Part shown: positions 1 through 13,399 of the stretch, one piece after another
Layout: every line of letters starts with the position of its first letter
Position numbering within the stretch: the first letter of the stretch is position 1
Assembly: GCA_026261815.1 (NCBI GenBank)
Contig: JAMPIT010000476.1
Coordinates: 5,731,501-5,795,500, forward strand
Direction of reading: 5' to 3'
Length of the DNA stretch: 64,000 nucleotides
Source of the DNA: Monarcha castaneiventris obscurior
Taxonomy: Eukaryota; Chordata; Aves; Passeriformes; Monarchidae
Program-made: the position numbers and the translations under genes
The notes under the pieces: generated by a model
Database searches by the model: none
Seen by the model: the letters and a program-made list of their open reading frames with translations, nothing else
What the model was told of the DNA's origin: nothing

Positions 1-1078
1 GTTTCACATCCCAGCTCCTTCAGGGCTGCTTCCTACACCAGCAGCATCCAGCAGGAGCAGGGCAAGCCTTGCCCTGACTCCCTATCCCCTCTGCCTGCTC
101 CTGCCATCCCAGTCCTGGTGCAGGCAACCCTCCAGTTTGCACATGCCATCACAAGCCCGATGGAGAAGGAACTCTGGATGAGATGCTCACAGGGAAGTTT
201 CTTCCAAGTTCAGCATGCAGAGATTGGCTCGCACTCCAAAGCACTGCGGTTTATAGCCCCTTATAAAAACATTTATATAGAAGCTGCCTGCTCTATGCAT
301 ATAAGGCCAATGGCTTCAGACTTGGGCAGGCCCCAATGCCATATTCAGGTGCAGGGAATAGCCCGGCTTTCCAGGGAGCCTAGCACATCCAAAGCTGGAC
401 AGAAACCAGCCAGCATCACAGAATGCCTCTCCAAGAGCTATATATGGATTCTGAGCCCAGTCTGGTTTACCCTGGGAGAAGAGGGCGGGACGGTTGTGCT
501 GACCAGCGCTCGAGACACAGCTACAGGGAACATGCTACCAGAAAACTAGAGAATGGGTTTATAGCAATTAAAAGCAAAAGCTGGAGATTTCCTCTGCTTC
601 ACCCCATTCCAGAGCAGCAAAATAAATGAGAACATGGATTAAGAAGATGCAGCTTACACTACATCCTCAAACAAAACAAAAGCAAGACTGTCTGCAGTAT
701 AAATATGTCACTAAACACCACAGCTCTCAGTATCGGCATCTGCAACATCAGGCATTCACAACAGCCCAGATCTGGCTTAACACAAGACATCCAGGAAGGA
801 AAACAATCAACATCTGAATCTTTCAGTTTTGCAACAACCACAATTCATGCACAGCAGACAGGACCAATTTCCATTCACTCATTTCATACTGGTTGCCTCC
901 AAATCTCCTTGGGCATCCCACTGAGGACAGCAGAAACATCATCTCTCAGTTGATACTTCTTATGTTGCCACCAAGGAAATGCCTTCTGCCTCAGTTTCCC
1001 CAGGATCCAAACAAAGCACTCACTCCCGTGGCCATCCTGGACTGGCACAGAGCCATCCCCATAACAAAATTACCCCCT

Positions 1079-1551
1079 TGATGCCATGATAATTTTTGTC
1101 TTTTCTTTTATACCCCTGTTACACCTTTCTGCAACTTCTGTATTCTCGGTGCTTTTTGCCTACATTCTTGGACTTGTTTGTTAGGCTAAGAGACTAAACA
1201 TTTTAGAAGCTTCGTAGTTCGGGTGCCAAGGTGTCCAGACCCCAAGGTCCTCTCCAAAACACATTTTGTAAACTAAGACAGAACCATCCAGGGGAAGGTT
1301 CCTTGGGAGGGGGGGCTCATTTGAGCCTCTCATTGGGGAATATTTGATAGATACGCTAATTAGTAAGACCTAGAATGTAAGACCAGATCTAGGAGAGGGG
1401 GACTTTGCGGTGGTGATGGTGGGGTGCACAGAGGTGTATTCGACCTGTTTGTGGTGCACCTAAGGATCCTTACAATAAATACCAAGGTAAAACCCTTTTT
1501 CCCCTTCTAACCGTGTTCGCCTCTTGATTTTTAAGACCAGGAAAGGCATCA
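1079..1551 (+). mobile_element. Solo LTR of an endogenous retrovirus (473 bp)
   Basis: The element begins TGATGCC and ends GGCATCA, a perfect 7-bp terminal inverted repeat with the canonical TG...CA ends. It is flanked by the 4-bp direct repeat CCCT (1075-1078 and 1552-1555), the target-site duplication. A polyadenylation signal AATAAA lies at 1474-1479, about 70 bp before the end, giving plus orientation, antisense to PBX1. No primer-binding site or internal viral genes follow, so this is a recombined solo LTR. A 4-bp duplication suits gammaretrovirus-like (class I) elements, but the family is not identified and such a short duplication is weak evidence. No coding capacity. Confidence 0.8.
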
Positions 1552-4479
1552 CCCTCATCCCAGTAAAAACCAGTTTGTTCCACACCCACGCAACTTTCAT
1601 TAAGAGCTCACAGATCACACTCGCCCCAAACTTCTCCCCCAACCCTGACCTGAGCAGTCCTCTGCCACTGCAGTGGCAGCACCTCAGCCATGGGGCACTT
1701 GGGCATCTGTCCAAAGCAAAACCATTCTGCAAAGCTTTGCTGCCTCACAGGCACAGCCTCTTCCAAGACTCAGATGTGCGGGTTTCGGTTCCTGGAGACA
1801 ATAAAGAGAAATAAATCTGGTTGCTTTAGCCCCAGTACTGGAGGGAGAATGCTTTTCCCCAGCACTAATGGAGGTGCTTTTCCTTACATATATATATCAG
1901 CTGAGATGATGTCAAGGCAGAACATTAAATTAGCCAGCCTCTATTAATTACAGCTCTCCTATAGCTCTTCCCATCTTCCAATTGCTTTACAAACAACATT
2001 AATTCCTACACGTGTTATTTCCATTCCAAAACTTCCCTGAGGAGCTGGCAAAGCCCCACAGCCTGGAGCAGCCTTGGAGCAAGCAGTCCCCCACGCAGGC
2101 TCGTGGTCCCACCATCCAAGCTCCCATCATGCCTTTGCTCCAGACCATTGTTTGGAGCTGGAGTGGGAGGCTGGATAATTTACAAGTCATCAAAAGGGCC
2201 AGGACTTGACAGAAAAGTGTGTCCCTGGCCAATCTCCCACGGGCTGGGGCTTACTGCTGTCCTCCCATCCCTGAGGGCTGCTGGCACTCGAAGTTCAGCA
2301 TCTCTGCTTTGACTTTCTCCCCGACTGGAGAATTTCTCCCACCATTAAAATTAACGAGGTGGGTTTGCAGAGACAAGCTGGCTACAGAGACCCCTCCTGT
2401 TCCTGGAGTTTGGGGCTGTTTTTAAATTAAGCTGCAGTCCTGTAAGTGCAAAGTTATACCAAGCATCATTTACTTTACTGCTGAGCAATGAGGAGCAAGG
2501 AGGGAAGCAAGGTGCTCCCCTCCAGGCATGCCATAAAGTGCCCGGCACACGCAGATGCTGCCTGCAAGTTCTCCTCTGCTCCGGTCCGGCAGCACTCAGT
2601 GTGCCAAGAGCTACAGCCTGGAAAACGGCACTTGTGCTAAAGTGCCTGCATTAATCAAATCTTCATTCACACCAGCAAAGAGAGGGAGAGGAAAAAAGGC
2701 AGAGAGAGATCCCACCAGCTCCCCGAGCCCAACCTTGAGTCCAGCCAGGCTGGGAAGGAGTGCGCTCCAGTGCTCTGCCAGCCAGCAGCCTCTGCTTGAT
2801 GCAAAGGAGGCCATGATGGCAGGAAAGAGCAGCAAAAGCCTCTGTGTCACAGCCTACACGGACCTAAGTGTTCCCAGGAAAAAAGGAGAAATCACAACTT
2901 TCCAAACTATATTTAGCAACAGGGCATGAAGGACCTACAGCAGAAGAGGGACAGGGAATTCCCAGCAAGATCATCGAGCTCTGCTTTGACTTGGGAGACT
3001 GACAGCAACTTTCTAAATGGATCCCATTCCTGGCTACACTGATCCATCATCCATAGCATGCTATGGAGACAAGCTTAGCCACAGCAATCAAGATCCCCAG
3101 ACAATGAATCCAAAAGAGCAACCTCTAGACTTACGGTTACCCTTAACACCATCCAAATAAAGCGCAACCTCAGCATGTTACCCACAATGGGCGAGAGCAG
3201 AATGGATGGAAACCACATTACTACCAACTTCATACAGGGAGACCCAGCACCTCACTGGCCTCTCGCACCCCAAATCAGCAGTGGAAGGGGTGGGGCAGAC
3301 ACCTAGAGAGTGATTCTTTATCTACTGCTGGAACAGGAATATCCTTCATGGGTATTTTAACCTGTTATTAGACATCCATTGGAAAGCTGAGTCTATCACC
3401 TTCCCAGAGGGATTTACACTTGCATGCAACCTGAAGAAGAGGTTACTAAGGAGAGCAAGAACCACCTTGATTTTAGTCTGCCCAGAAGCCTCACACACTC
3501 CCATCCAGGTGACTGTAAGACAGTCTTGTCCAAGCATGCAGCTATGTGGCCCTGGAAAAAAGTCAAATATAAACCACACAAACCCCAAATCACTGCTCTA
3601 CAAGACGAATCAGGGGGAAAAAAAACATTGAACACAAAGTACAGAAAATGGGAAGGTGGAGGAGGGATTCCCCTCCTCCCATTTTAATAACCCAATGCTG
3701 CAAGGACAGGAAGAGCTCTTCGAAATCACATTGGGCTGGGCACAGCAGCATCATGACCTTCACCAGTTTTCCGCTCATTGGAGAGGAAATGAATACAACA
3801 TGCTCCGGTTTCTTCCACTCTTCTGCCTTTTTCTCTTTCCCACAGACCCTCCGGACAACCAGAGAAAACAAATGTAATGCTCAAACAGCAAAGCCAGCTG
3901 GAGCATGACCCCACCAACATCTTGAGAGAACAGCCAGACTTTAGATCAGACCTGCCCGTTCCCTGCTCCAAGGTGATGGCAGGCACCAGTACCTCGGTGA
4001 CCAGAAATGCGCCATGAATGTTCACCCTACGTGTGCCAGACACTCATGGCTTCAGCATCCCTGCACAGGAAATAGGAAGATGCCCTATGGGTATGCTGAG
4101 ACCTCATTCTTCCAACATCAACAGCTGGGTTCAGTCCTCTTCCCCTCCACCCCATTAGGGGGTCTGTGGCACATGGCATCAGCAAGAGCTCCTCCAGACT
4201 TCAGTTACAAAGCAGCCTGGCAGCCAGCTCACAGAAAGAGCAGCAGCCATTGCTCAACTGCCTGTTCCCTCCAAAGCCATCACCTCCCAGCAACATGACA
4301 AGCTAGCCAACACAGCCACATTTCCCTGAGCAGGGTGCACGACACCTTCACTCAGCACTCAGAAGTGAGAAGAGGGAGAAGAGTCCACCTGAGGCCACTT
4401 TGCAAGCAGCCTTAAAAAGTTCATGTGGAAATGTTCCCGAAGAGTCTGGCTATAGGAGACACTGGTCTCCACTGACTCA

Positions 4480-5110
4480 AGATCTGTTATGTTGTAATAT
4501 AATAGATGTAAATTAAAACAGAAAATCTATCATGCCTCTAATGTAGCCTGATAGCTGAGTGTGTGGATCCGTACAAGCAGAAGCACAGAGAGGAAGGGTG
4601 ATATATGGCGAAGCTGGATGGAGGGTGAAAAGCGTGGCGAGACGAGCCGGAGAATGGCGCAGCCCGCTCTACGCTCCTCAGACCCAAGGGCAAGAGAGGA
4701 ATAAATGTTGATTAGTGTTGATTTTGTCCGACGAACGCTTGTCAAGTGACAGTTGGACTAAGCTGCTCTGAAAGAGAAGCATTAATCTTGGTCTGGTTTA
4801 AGTAGAGTATATTAATTTGTGTCATTTTTACTAAGTCGTACTGAGAAAGGCTTCTTACTGCTTTGCATCTGACTGCTTTGGTGGTATAGCCCACTTTATT
4901 TTTTTTCCTCCTTTTTTCCCCTCCTTCTCCCTTTTAAACAGATATGGCGGCAGCAGCAACATATTCAAATAGCTCAGCAGGAGAGCGCGGGACCAAACGC
5001 TTCACTCCTGGATTAAGAAAATAAACTCCCAGGGTGTTGGCATAGCAACACCATTTCAGATGAACTGCTATATATTCCGTGATTAATAAATTAACATTTT
5101 TTTCATATGG
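4480..5110. promoter_or_regulatory. Candidate conserved non-coding block A
   Basis: This intron 2 block mixes A+T-rich DNA with unusually many retained CpGs (about ten between 4629 and 4738). It contains the inverted half-site pair TGTCAAGTGACAG at 4740-4752, matching MEIS/TGIF-type cores, and TGATTAAT at 5080-5087, a PBX/HOX-type site. CpG retention outside an island suggests constraint. An enhancer role is inference. Confidence 0.4.
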
Positions 5111-7922
5111 TTGTTTCTCCTTTTCTTTCCCTCCTTCTGATGGCAGGAAGGGAAGGGTGGGCAAGAAGCGAACAGGGGAGGCCAGATGATGCCCCCATGA
5201 GCTACCCAAGCAGGGTGGCAGGGTCTCCTTTCCTCTCCATGTGGCCCGTCACAGAATAGAGCTTCGCCGACAAAGGCATGGGAATACAAGAGGGACGTGA
5301 GCCACACGTGTTAGGGCCACAGAGAAATGGGCCTCGGGTGGATAGGGATGGAAATGCAGCACAGCCAAGGGGCAGGGCACAGGCAGCCCCGCTGCTGGGA
5401 CAAGGGTGGTTTCAACCTCCCTTTGAGGGCTGAACAGCCCATTCCAGCTCTCAGCAGGACCAAGGGTTTGACAAACAGGTTTATGCCCCTTGCTGGTGGA
5501 TCAGCCTTTTTGCAGCTGCTTTCTCCTCTCCACTGCCCGCCTTCTTTTTTTCTTTTACTTACTTTTATGGAGAAGGGACTAGAGGGAGAAGCTAGTGAAA
5601 ATACCATGAATTAAGAGCAAAAGGCTGTGAAGTTCCCCAGAGCAAACTGCATGCACAGAGTTAATTTTCCATAGCTGAAGCAGGTAACGAGAACTCCCGC
5701 ATGTTTCTCAAGCCTTTCTGAACACAACTGGGCAATCCCACTCTGGTACGAACAAGAAACCAGAGCCTCCCTGAGGAGCACGGTGAGTGACTGACCCAAA
5801 TTCAAACTCTTCCTCCTGCCAGCACTGAAGTGACCAGTGCTGAACCATAGCTGCCTTTGGGCCCTTGCTGTGCTGCATTGATGAGAGCCTGAACACAGGA
5901 GGCGGAAACCCAACACTTCAGGATTCATTATAGCCCCTGCCCAGAATAAAAATGTCTGGGGATATGCTGAGCCAGGAGAGCCTTGCCAGGATGGCAGGCT
6001 CCCATCCAGGGTAAAGGCAAGGGTGATGCCCATGTTTTCAAACACTCATCCCAAGCACTGCATGTCATGGATCAACACAATGAGAAGGTTTAGGCTTCAT
6101 TTATGTGCTGCTCCTGCTGAACTCCAAAGGTTTGGGGTTTTTTAATAAATCTTACTGCAATCTACCTCTTGCATCTGCAAACATGCCCTGACCATCCCCA
6201 GTGCCCATGCTACTCACGGCCTCATTGGCACCGCAGCAATCCACCACCCAAAGCTGCTTTGCTTTAGGCACCAACCAAAGCTGAAATGTTCCCTCTTCTT
6301 ACCAAACTCCAAATTCATCTAAGTTTTGTTAAAACATGAAATCATTTTGACAAGGCTTAAGTTACATCCACCACAGGCTGCATGTGCATGTAGGCATGCT
6401 GTAGGCACACACTCGGCACACCTCTGTTCGAGAACTAAGATCCTGAAGAAACACCAACATTTTTTAAAAGCATTTCAGCTGTTCAAGACCCCAAGTCTGC
6501 TTTTCAAAGCTGGCTAGGAATTCAGCTTCTCCCAAGAGCAAGACTTGGGAAATCCAGGAACATTACCAAAGGGGTCTAAGTACAAGCCAAACCCAGCAGT
6601 TATGCACTTGATGCCCTGCATGCAGCTGCAGGCACGTGGCGGAAAAACAAGATGAGTCCCAGCTAGTATAAGTTGGTAAATCTCCTCCGCCACTAGCAGG
6701 AATAGCCTGGTTTAAGCCCACTGTCAATCCCTCACAGTATTTTCTGAGGTCTCAACAAACCCCACCCCCCTCCTTTCCAACATCTCCCCTCTGACCATGC
6801 AAAGCTCCCACACAAACTGCGCCATCGTGCCAGGTCCTTTCATGTCCTCTAAGCCATAGTAGGGTACAGAAGGGTGTTCATCCATGCCCTGAGGTCACAT
6901 CTCATCCAGGATTCCTCCCTCTGCTTCCAGCAATCCTAAAGACATGGAAACCTTTAAAATTGGAGCCTTTGGGGAGAGGGAAGCAAGCAGGGCCCAGCCG
7001 CACTTTCCTCCATTCATTACTGCTGCTGCTGGGGAAGGCAGGCAAGCACCACTCCGTGTTCTCCCCTTAAACGTTATCTTACACTCTGAAGCACAAAGGA
7101 CTACTTAGAAAAGCCTCGCAGGAGCAATGCTGTCTCTCAATTACTTTTCTTATGGATCCTGGAGGATAAGCCGTATCAAAGTATTTCCACAGCTGCATAC
7201 AGAGAGCCAGTGTAACCGAAGCCTTTTATTTAAGCAACTGCAGCCTCTAGCCCAGCACTGGTAGTTTCTAGGGGTAAGACAAAAGCAAGCAAGGGCCCAT
7301 GGTGACATGGGATGCTTAGCACCAAACTTCAGAAGTGTTTTTGGCGTGTTGTTCATCTAGGCCTCTTTGAGAACACATCCTGGGTTGCGACATGTTTATT
7401 AAACACACCAACAATCAGTCTGCAAGTAAGGACCAAGTCCCACATCCCAAATATGTAGAGGCTCAGATTTGTCTACACACCTCAAGATGGGAATGTTCCT
7501 TATCCCTCCCAAACACCTTTCGTGAGAGCTTACATGGAGTCACTGCAGCATCTACACTCCTCAGTCCTCCACTAATGCCTTTCATCTAACCCAAGACGTT
7601 TTTTAGAATAAATCAATCCATCAAAACACTAAGTCCAGGTGTCAGCCCTTTTTCTCATGAGTAAAGGGCAAGACCTCATCAGGCAAAGTCCACACACACA
7701 TCACAGCTCATTTTCCCAGGGCTGAATTGAGGGAACCAGGGCCAGCATGGGAAAGAGGTGCAGCTCCTGTTCTCCAAGGTGTATGGCCTGGCAGAGAGGA
7801 AACAGGGCACTGCTTGGCCAAAAAGAATCAGTGCCATGACTTAGGTGGCTTCTCCAACAGCCTAAAATGGCAGAAAAAAGATCCTGTTGGCCCTCCCTTG
7901 TTATCCGAATGGTGCTGGGCAT

Positions 7923-7963
7923 AGAGGCTGCAACCCTCCAGTGAGGAGAGGCTGCAACCCTCC
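7923..7963. repeat. Two-copy 17-bp direct repeat
   Basis: AGAGGCTGCAACCCTCC occurs exactly at 7923-7939 and 7947-7963, a 24-bp-period local duplication. Confidence 0.85.
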
Positions 7964-8125
7964 TCACCCACTTTGGGTACTACATCACACTGGTCCATTA
8001 AGCGATGAGTCCTTAAACTGGTCTGCTGGACCACACGGTTCTCAGCATCAAGCATGCAATCCCCTCTTAAAAATGTACAACCAGCCAAGAATAGGATGGG
8101 GAAACACTCAAAGAAATTTAACGAC

Positions 8126-8165
8126 AAAAAAAAAAAAGAAAAAAAAAAGAAGAGAGAGAAAAAAT
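8126..8165. repeat. A-rich simple sequence
   Basis: This is a 12-base A run, a G, a 10-base A run, then GA repeats and more A. It is simple low-complexity sequence. Confidence 0.9.
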
Positions 8166-9689
8166 AAACCAACAAACCATCCTCCTGGAATTTGTCCATG
8201 GTGATCTGCACCAGGTTATTCTCCTTCCCTCCATCTCCCCAGTTTAAAATGAACGCTGCCAGGAATTGATAACTTGACATAGAAGAGGAGGTATGTAGAA
8301 CAGTGCCAACCACACAATGTGCTGCAAACTATCTCCAGCCCCTCACAGCTTTTGCCCCCCCCAGTATAATCCCCTGCAATTCTATTCAGACCTTGTTTCT
8401 GGCCCCATTTTTCAATTCATTCCTTGTCCATCCTGAATTTCACTACCCAGTTCCTAGTCCAGTGATAGGTCTGTGTTACCCATTCAATAATTCCTCACCA
8501 TTTGACACCCCATCAAGTTCAGCCAGGGAGAAGTAAAGCAGCAATATTTGCTTCTTGAACTTGGCAAGAAGGGGGTTTCTTTATTTTGGAAAAAAGTTCT
8601 TTAACCATCCCCAAAATTAAGCAGAAAGTTTGAGTTCAAACTCCGATGGAGAATCCCAAATATACTACCAACTACCGCATGTGCTTCTCTGCCGCTCCAT
8701 GAATATGCACTCAGAGACCGGCTCTCCATAATCTCCAGCCAAGATCACATGAGAGATTCCTGTAGAAGGTCTGCTGCTGCTCTTACTGGCTTTTTTTCAC
8801 AAAAGATCCCATGAAACTCTGGTGCTGTGCAAAGAATCAGTACAAATAGGTAAAACACCATTCATCCAACGAGCTTCTACTGAACATCCTGCTGCTCATT
8901 AATTGATTTTCCTGGTTTCTCTTGATGCAGGTGTTTCCTACCATGTGTGAGCACCTAACATCCCCTCGGAGAGTGGCTGCTGGTGAGTCTCCTGGTCTGC
9001 CACATAAATTAATGAGGCTCCACCACAAAGGGAGAATTGTGCTCCGTAACTTCCTAGCTCCAATTCCATACATCTGAAGTTCTTGAAACTCCCTTCATTT
9101 CACCAGTATCATTGCATTTATAAGATGTCTGGAGACACATGCCATACCCAGTTAGGAAAAGGAACTAAGATCTCTCCTGCTCTGTCAAGTGTGGCCTCTG
9201 CCGCCCAGAAAGCCCACTGCCACCCTTTTTGCCAAACCACACTGCAAGTAACACATCTAATTTGCTCTCCGCTGCGCTCCTTAAGTCTTTTGCAACATTA
9301 CTGATTTCCAAGAGCTTTCCTCCCACTGAATCTTTCTGGTTTGGATCGTGAGGGTAGTATTTTGCAATTCATTCCTCACACATTCATGAAGTGTTGCCGT
9401 TTGCCTCTAAAAAGCTGCTTGCTGGGCTCTCCCCCAAAGGCAGCTGCTGTGCAATGGTCGGGAGCTGATCATACACATTCCCATACCAAGAGGCACAGAG
9501 AGGCAGGGACTCATGTTTACGTCTTGCCCGCATAACCCACGTGCCACACGGACAGGTTTCTGCACAGGAGAACTTGGGGATGGAGGGAAGGAAGTCATGG
9601 GAGCGAGCAGCAGTGCGCTGCCAGCACCGAGCTCCCGATCAATAGGCCATCTGCAATAGGAGATCAATCGCTTCCATTTTGCAAGGCGT

Positions 9690-10690
9690 TAAGTGTGACG
9701 GGGATTGAATTAAAGCCAAGAACATAAGAGCAGCTATAAGTTATGCCTTTCTCCTTCCCCACTTTTTTTTGCCTTTCAAGAAACAAACCCATAAAATGGT
9801 ACTTTTCCCTTTCTTCTTCCCTGCCCCCTCCTTTTCCCCTCTAAGATTTTCAATTAGGTGAGTGGAAGGACGAATGGAGCAAATACATTTTGCTCAAGTT
9901 CTAAGTGCTTTTGAAACCCCCCGTCAAAGCATTTAGTAACGCAAGATTTAAGATGCCCAATTAATTTTTCCCCAACAAGGAGCCAAAAGTAGATGCAGGA
10001 GGAGGTTAAAAGCTAAGTGTTTAATTAATATTAAATTTATATGATTCTTTATCACCGAAAGCATTGTAAAATTGAAAAAGCAGTTAATTTTATGGTCACT
10101 GTGTATTCCTCTGCTTTGATCTTTGATCCGTGGAATGAAATCGCGGAGTGTAAAGATTCTTCTGCTTTATTATACCTGTCTCGTGGCAGGAATGTTGGGT
10201 GAGGTGAGCTCATCTGAGCCCCAGCACAGACTAGGCAGGGTGCTACCGGGGCACAAAACCCCCATGGCTGCCCAGGGGTGCAGAGTTTGCACTGTCCCCC
10301 CAAAGGGAACTTTATTCCATTTGGCCGAGGACGGTACAGAACTCTTCTGTACGCCACTGCTGCCTCGCCGCAGCTCCTGGCCTCCCCCGTGCCTATCTGC
10401 CAGCGAGACAAAGAGCTATTATGCAGAATGGATTGCACTGGAAAGAAAAAAAGGGGGGAATAATTTCTGCAGGGGTTTTTATGTGGTTTTTCTTTTATAT
10501 TTTTAAATCCCACTGGGAGATTCATTATAATTTAGTTATTAGCACGGGGAAAAGAAACCAAATAAGTAAATGAAATTTAACATCTATTAAAAAAAAAGTA
10601 TTTTAAAGGGAGGAGAAAAATCAACGGGATGAAAGTTGTGCAAGCTTCAAAGCAGTTGCAAATTGTTGATTCAAGTATTTCAGGCAGTCC
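9690..10690. promoter_or_regulatory. Candidate conserved non-coding block B
   Basis: Two A+T-rich parts (9690-10140 and 10500-10690) flank a GC-richer segment. They are dense in TAAT/ATTA cores, for example in TTAATTAATATTAAATTTAT near 10020-10040 and TTTAGTTATTAGCAC near 10530. No transposon signature or coding frame is evident. The look is that of an intronic enhancer cluster. Conservation not tested. Confidence 0.35.
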
Positions 10691-10934
10691 CACTGGCAGT
10701 GAGATGCTCTGGGGTCCGATTCCCACCACAGATCCATCTGTGCTCCTGGATGGAACAGGCAGTGTTGCCCAGACCACAGACCAAACAGACACCTGGGACA
10801 GGAGCATGCCTCCACTCAGAGCAGGACTATGTGATCCCCCTCCTCTCACCCAGCCCTCCACTTGGAAACCCTTTGGAAGCCCACACACATCTTTCCCTGT
10901 CCCTTCAGTTCAGCACCTCATTCCAGAGAGAGGC

Positions 10935-11180
10935 ACAGTGCATATATTAATATAATAAGAAAGTGAGAGTTTTAATGGGAATTTAATCTTATTAAAGGGT
11001 TGATTTCAGGGCAGGTACATAACTCATACATGTGAAGAAGCACAAGTAATGAAATGGTGCAGGTCTCAGGATACAGCTGGGAAAACTGGGAAGTCATTAA
11101 GGACAGACAAAATTAGGCTTGGTGTCATGAAATAAGATCTAATAATTGGCACTGTTTCATAAGCAACGGGAATTAATACT
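10935..11180. promoter_or_regulatory. Candidate conserved non-coding block C
   Basis: This block is A+T-rich with repeated TTAAT and ATTAA cores (TATATTAATATAATAAG near 10941, GGAATTTAATCTTATTAAAG near 10979) and AATAATTGGCAC near 11140. It is not simple sequence and not a known repeat. Possibly regulatory. Confidence 0.3.
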
Positions 11181-11961
11181 GTTAACCCTTTGCCCCCATT
11201 GCTGTCAGACAAGGACAGTCACCTCCCCCTCACGCAAGAAGCTCCAGCACAGCAGCCACAGATCATGTGGCAGCGATGGAGCAGAGCCTGGAAGAGAAAC
11301 AAGGTTTCACCTCTCCCATGGGACGCAAGAAGGCAGCTCCTTTTCTATTAAGCAGAAGAGATGCCCGACACACAAAGAAGCAGTCTGCTAACTCAGGAGT
11401 CAGAAATGGGATGGGTAACGACCACCCTGCTGTTGTCTCTACTTTCATCCACGACATGGGAAGCATGAGACACAGATCTGTGTTATTCACATTCCCACTG
11501 GACAGGCCCCATAATCCAGTTCTCAGAGATGCCACCAAATCACACCCTCCAGCTGGCACTTCTTCAAGACCATATCCAGATTGGCTTTTTTAAAGGTTCG
11601 TTTGAACCTGCCTCTGGTCCAGCCAAGACTGAACATCATTTTCCAAACACTCAGCACTGGCCTTGAACCAGGTAACCAGCTTTCAAAGCTTGCACAAAGC
11701 ACATCAGCCAAAACCACCTGAAAAGTATCTGCATTGCCCATGGAGAGGTTTCTACAGCCAGACTACTCCCTCCACTGTTCAGGGAAGAGAAACCAAGGAG
11801 CCCTCCTCCTGCTAAGGTTCGTATCAAAGGTGGTGCTTTCAGGACCTGCTTGACCCAAGTCCTGTAAAACCTGTAGGTCTCTCCCATGGACCAGCAGTCA
11901 TGTACGCTCAAGAACAGCTGTGTATCCGTCTTGAGAAGAGCTGCCATTAAATGAGATGTTT

Positions 11962-11973
11962 GGGGGGGGGGGG
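11962..11973. repeat. G12 homopolymer
   Basis: Twelve consecutive G on the plus strand. Its length is likely unreliable between reads. Confidence 0.9.
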
Positions 11974-12369
11974 CACATAAAGCACACAAAATCTGTTCTG
12001 ACAACTCCTCTGCCTCCTCCTAAGTAGTGAAGAACCACAGCTCTGGCCATCCTCAGCACAGCCTCCCCACGCAGACAGACCGACTGTATTTTATATGTAT
12101 GCGTGCAAATATCGACAGATGGAGAGAAAAAATTACTGTGCCCATAAATTGAAGCTTTGGTCATGTCAGTTCAAGAAGCAGAATAGAAAATTTAGAGCCA
12201 AGAAACCAGCTTGTGTCAGTCAGGCTGACGAGTCCAAGCGCCAAAAACCACACCCCTTAGCATGGGGAAGCAAGACGCAAGCACCCACACGCATGCAGAG
12301 ACCTCGCTCCTCTTCATCTATTCTCAGCAACTGTTTGTCTGAGGCCACATGCAACTGGATTTGTCAAGC

Positions 12370-12545
12370 CCCCTTTTAACAATTTCTTGTCACAGTCCAT
12401 TACCAAATTGCATACAGTTATATATTCCACTAATTAGGCTTCTAAAATATCATTAACATGTCTCTTGATCATTAGCATAACGTATGAGGCGTCCTCGTTA
12501 GGCACGACTCGAGTTTGTTAATGCGGTAATGAAAGGCACGGGGCT
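12370..12545. promoter_or_regulatory. Candidate conserved non-coding block D
   Basis: An A+T-rich stretch with TAATTA at 12431-12436 and several ATTA cores runs into a segment with seven CpGs between 12480 and 12540 (around GTATGAGGCGTCCTCGTTAG). High CpG retention in non-island DNA is a good sign of constraint. Confidence 0.4.
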
Positions 12546-13399
12546 GGTACTGCAGGAGCCGTGCAGAGATAGGAGGCTGCGAACATCAAAAGCATCAGTG
12601 CCAGGCTTAAAAAAAAAATAACAAGAAGATCAGTGAGAAGCAGGGCCAGAAGCCAATTGCTGGGAAACCAGGATGATGTGGAAGGTGAAACAAGCATCTC
12701 CAGGCAGGCAGGTACTTTACATACAGTGTGTCTTTCACAGAACAAGAAAACATTCGCATGATCTGGATACAGCACAGGTATAGGGATGAGTCAGGATCAT
12801 AGACCTGAACCATTACCATCAGGATCTGGGTAAAATGGGAGCAATGGCCAGGGTCCATGGGAGCCCCATGGCACAGATCAGTGGCCCCAGCTGAACCCTT
12901 CCTTTCTGGCTGACTTCAGGACGCCACTCACACTATTTAGGCCAGCCCTGCTTCATGCAAGGATAGCCTGCACCCAAAACTCAGTGCAAGACACACATGT
13001 TCCTCCCTCCTGAAACAAACGTTGAAATCTCCCTCTACCCAGCCCCAAAATAAAACTGGTCTGAGGTAACACCAAGCACTAGCCTCACCCCACCAGCTCA
13101 GACTGCACAACACTGAGCAACCACCCCAGCTAACCTGAGGATGGAAAACCACCACCCACCAGCATTACACGGCAAGAGATGAAGGGTGCTGGACACAACA
13201 GGCTGGGATGGTACAATGGCATAAGACCTTGGCCAAGAATGTAAAAGAAAGGCCTGAGAGGTCTCCAGTACCCAAATGGGACTCCCAGACAGCAGTATTT
13301 GCATAGGTGCGCCAATGCATCCAGGGATAAAGACAGGAATTAAGAGGCAAAGCTTTGACCAGGACAGATGCTTCCATGCCCAAGCCAGCTCATGTATCA

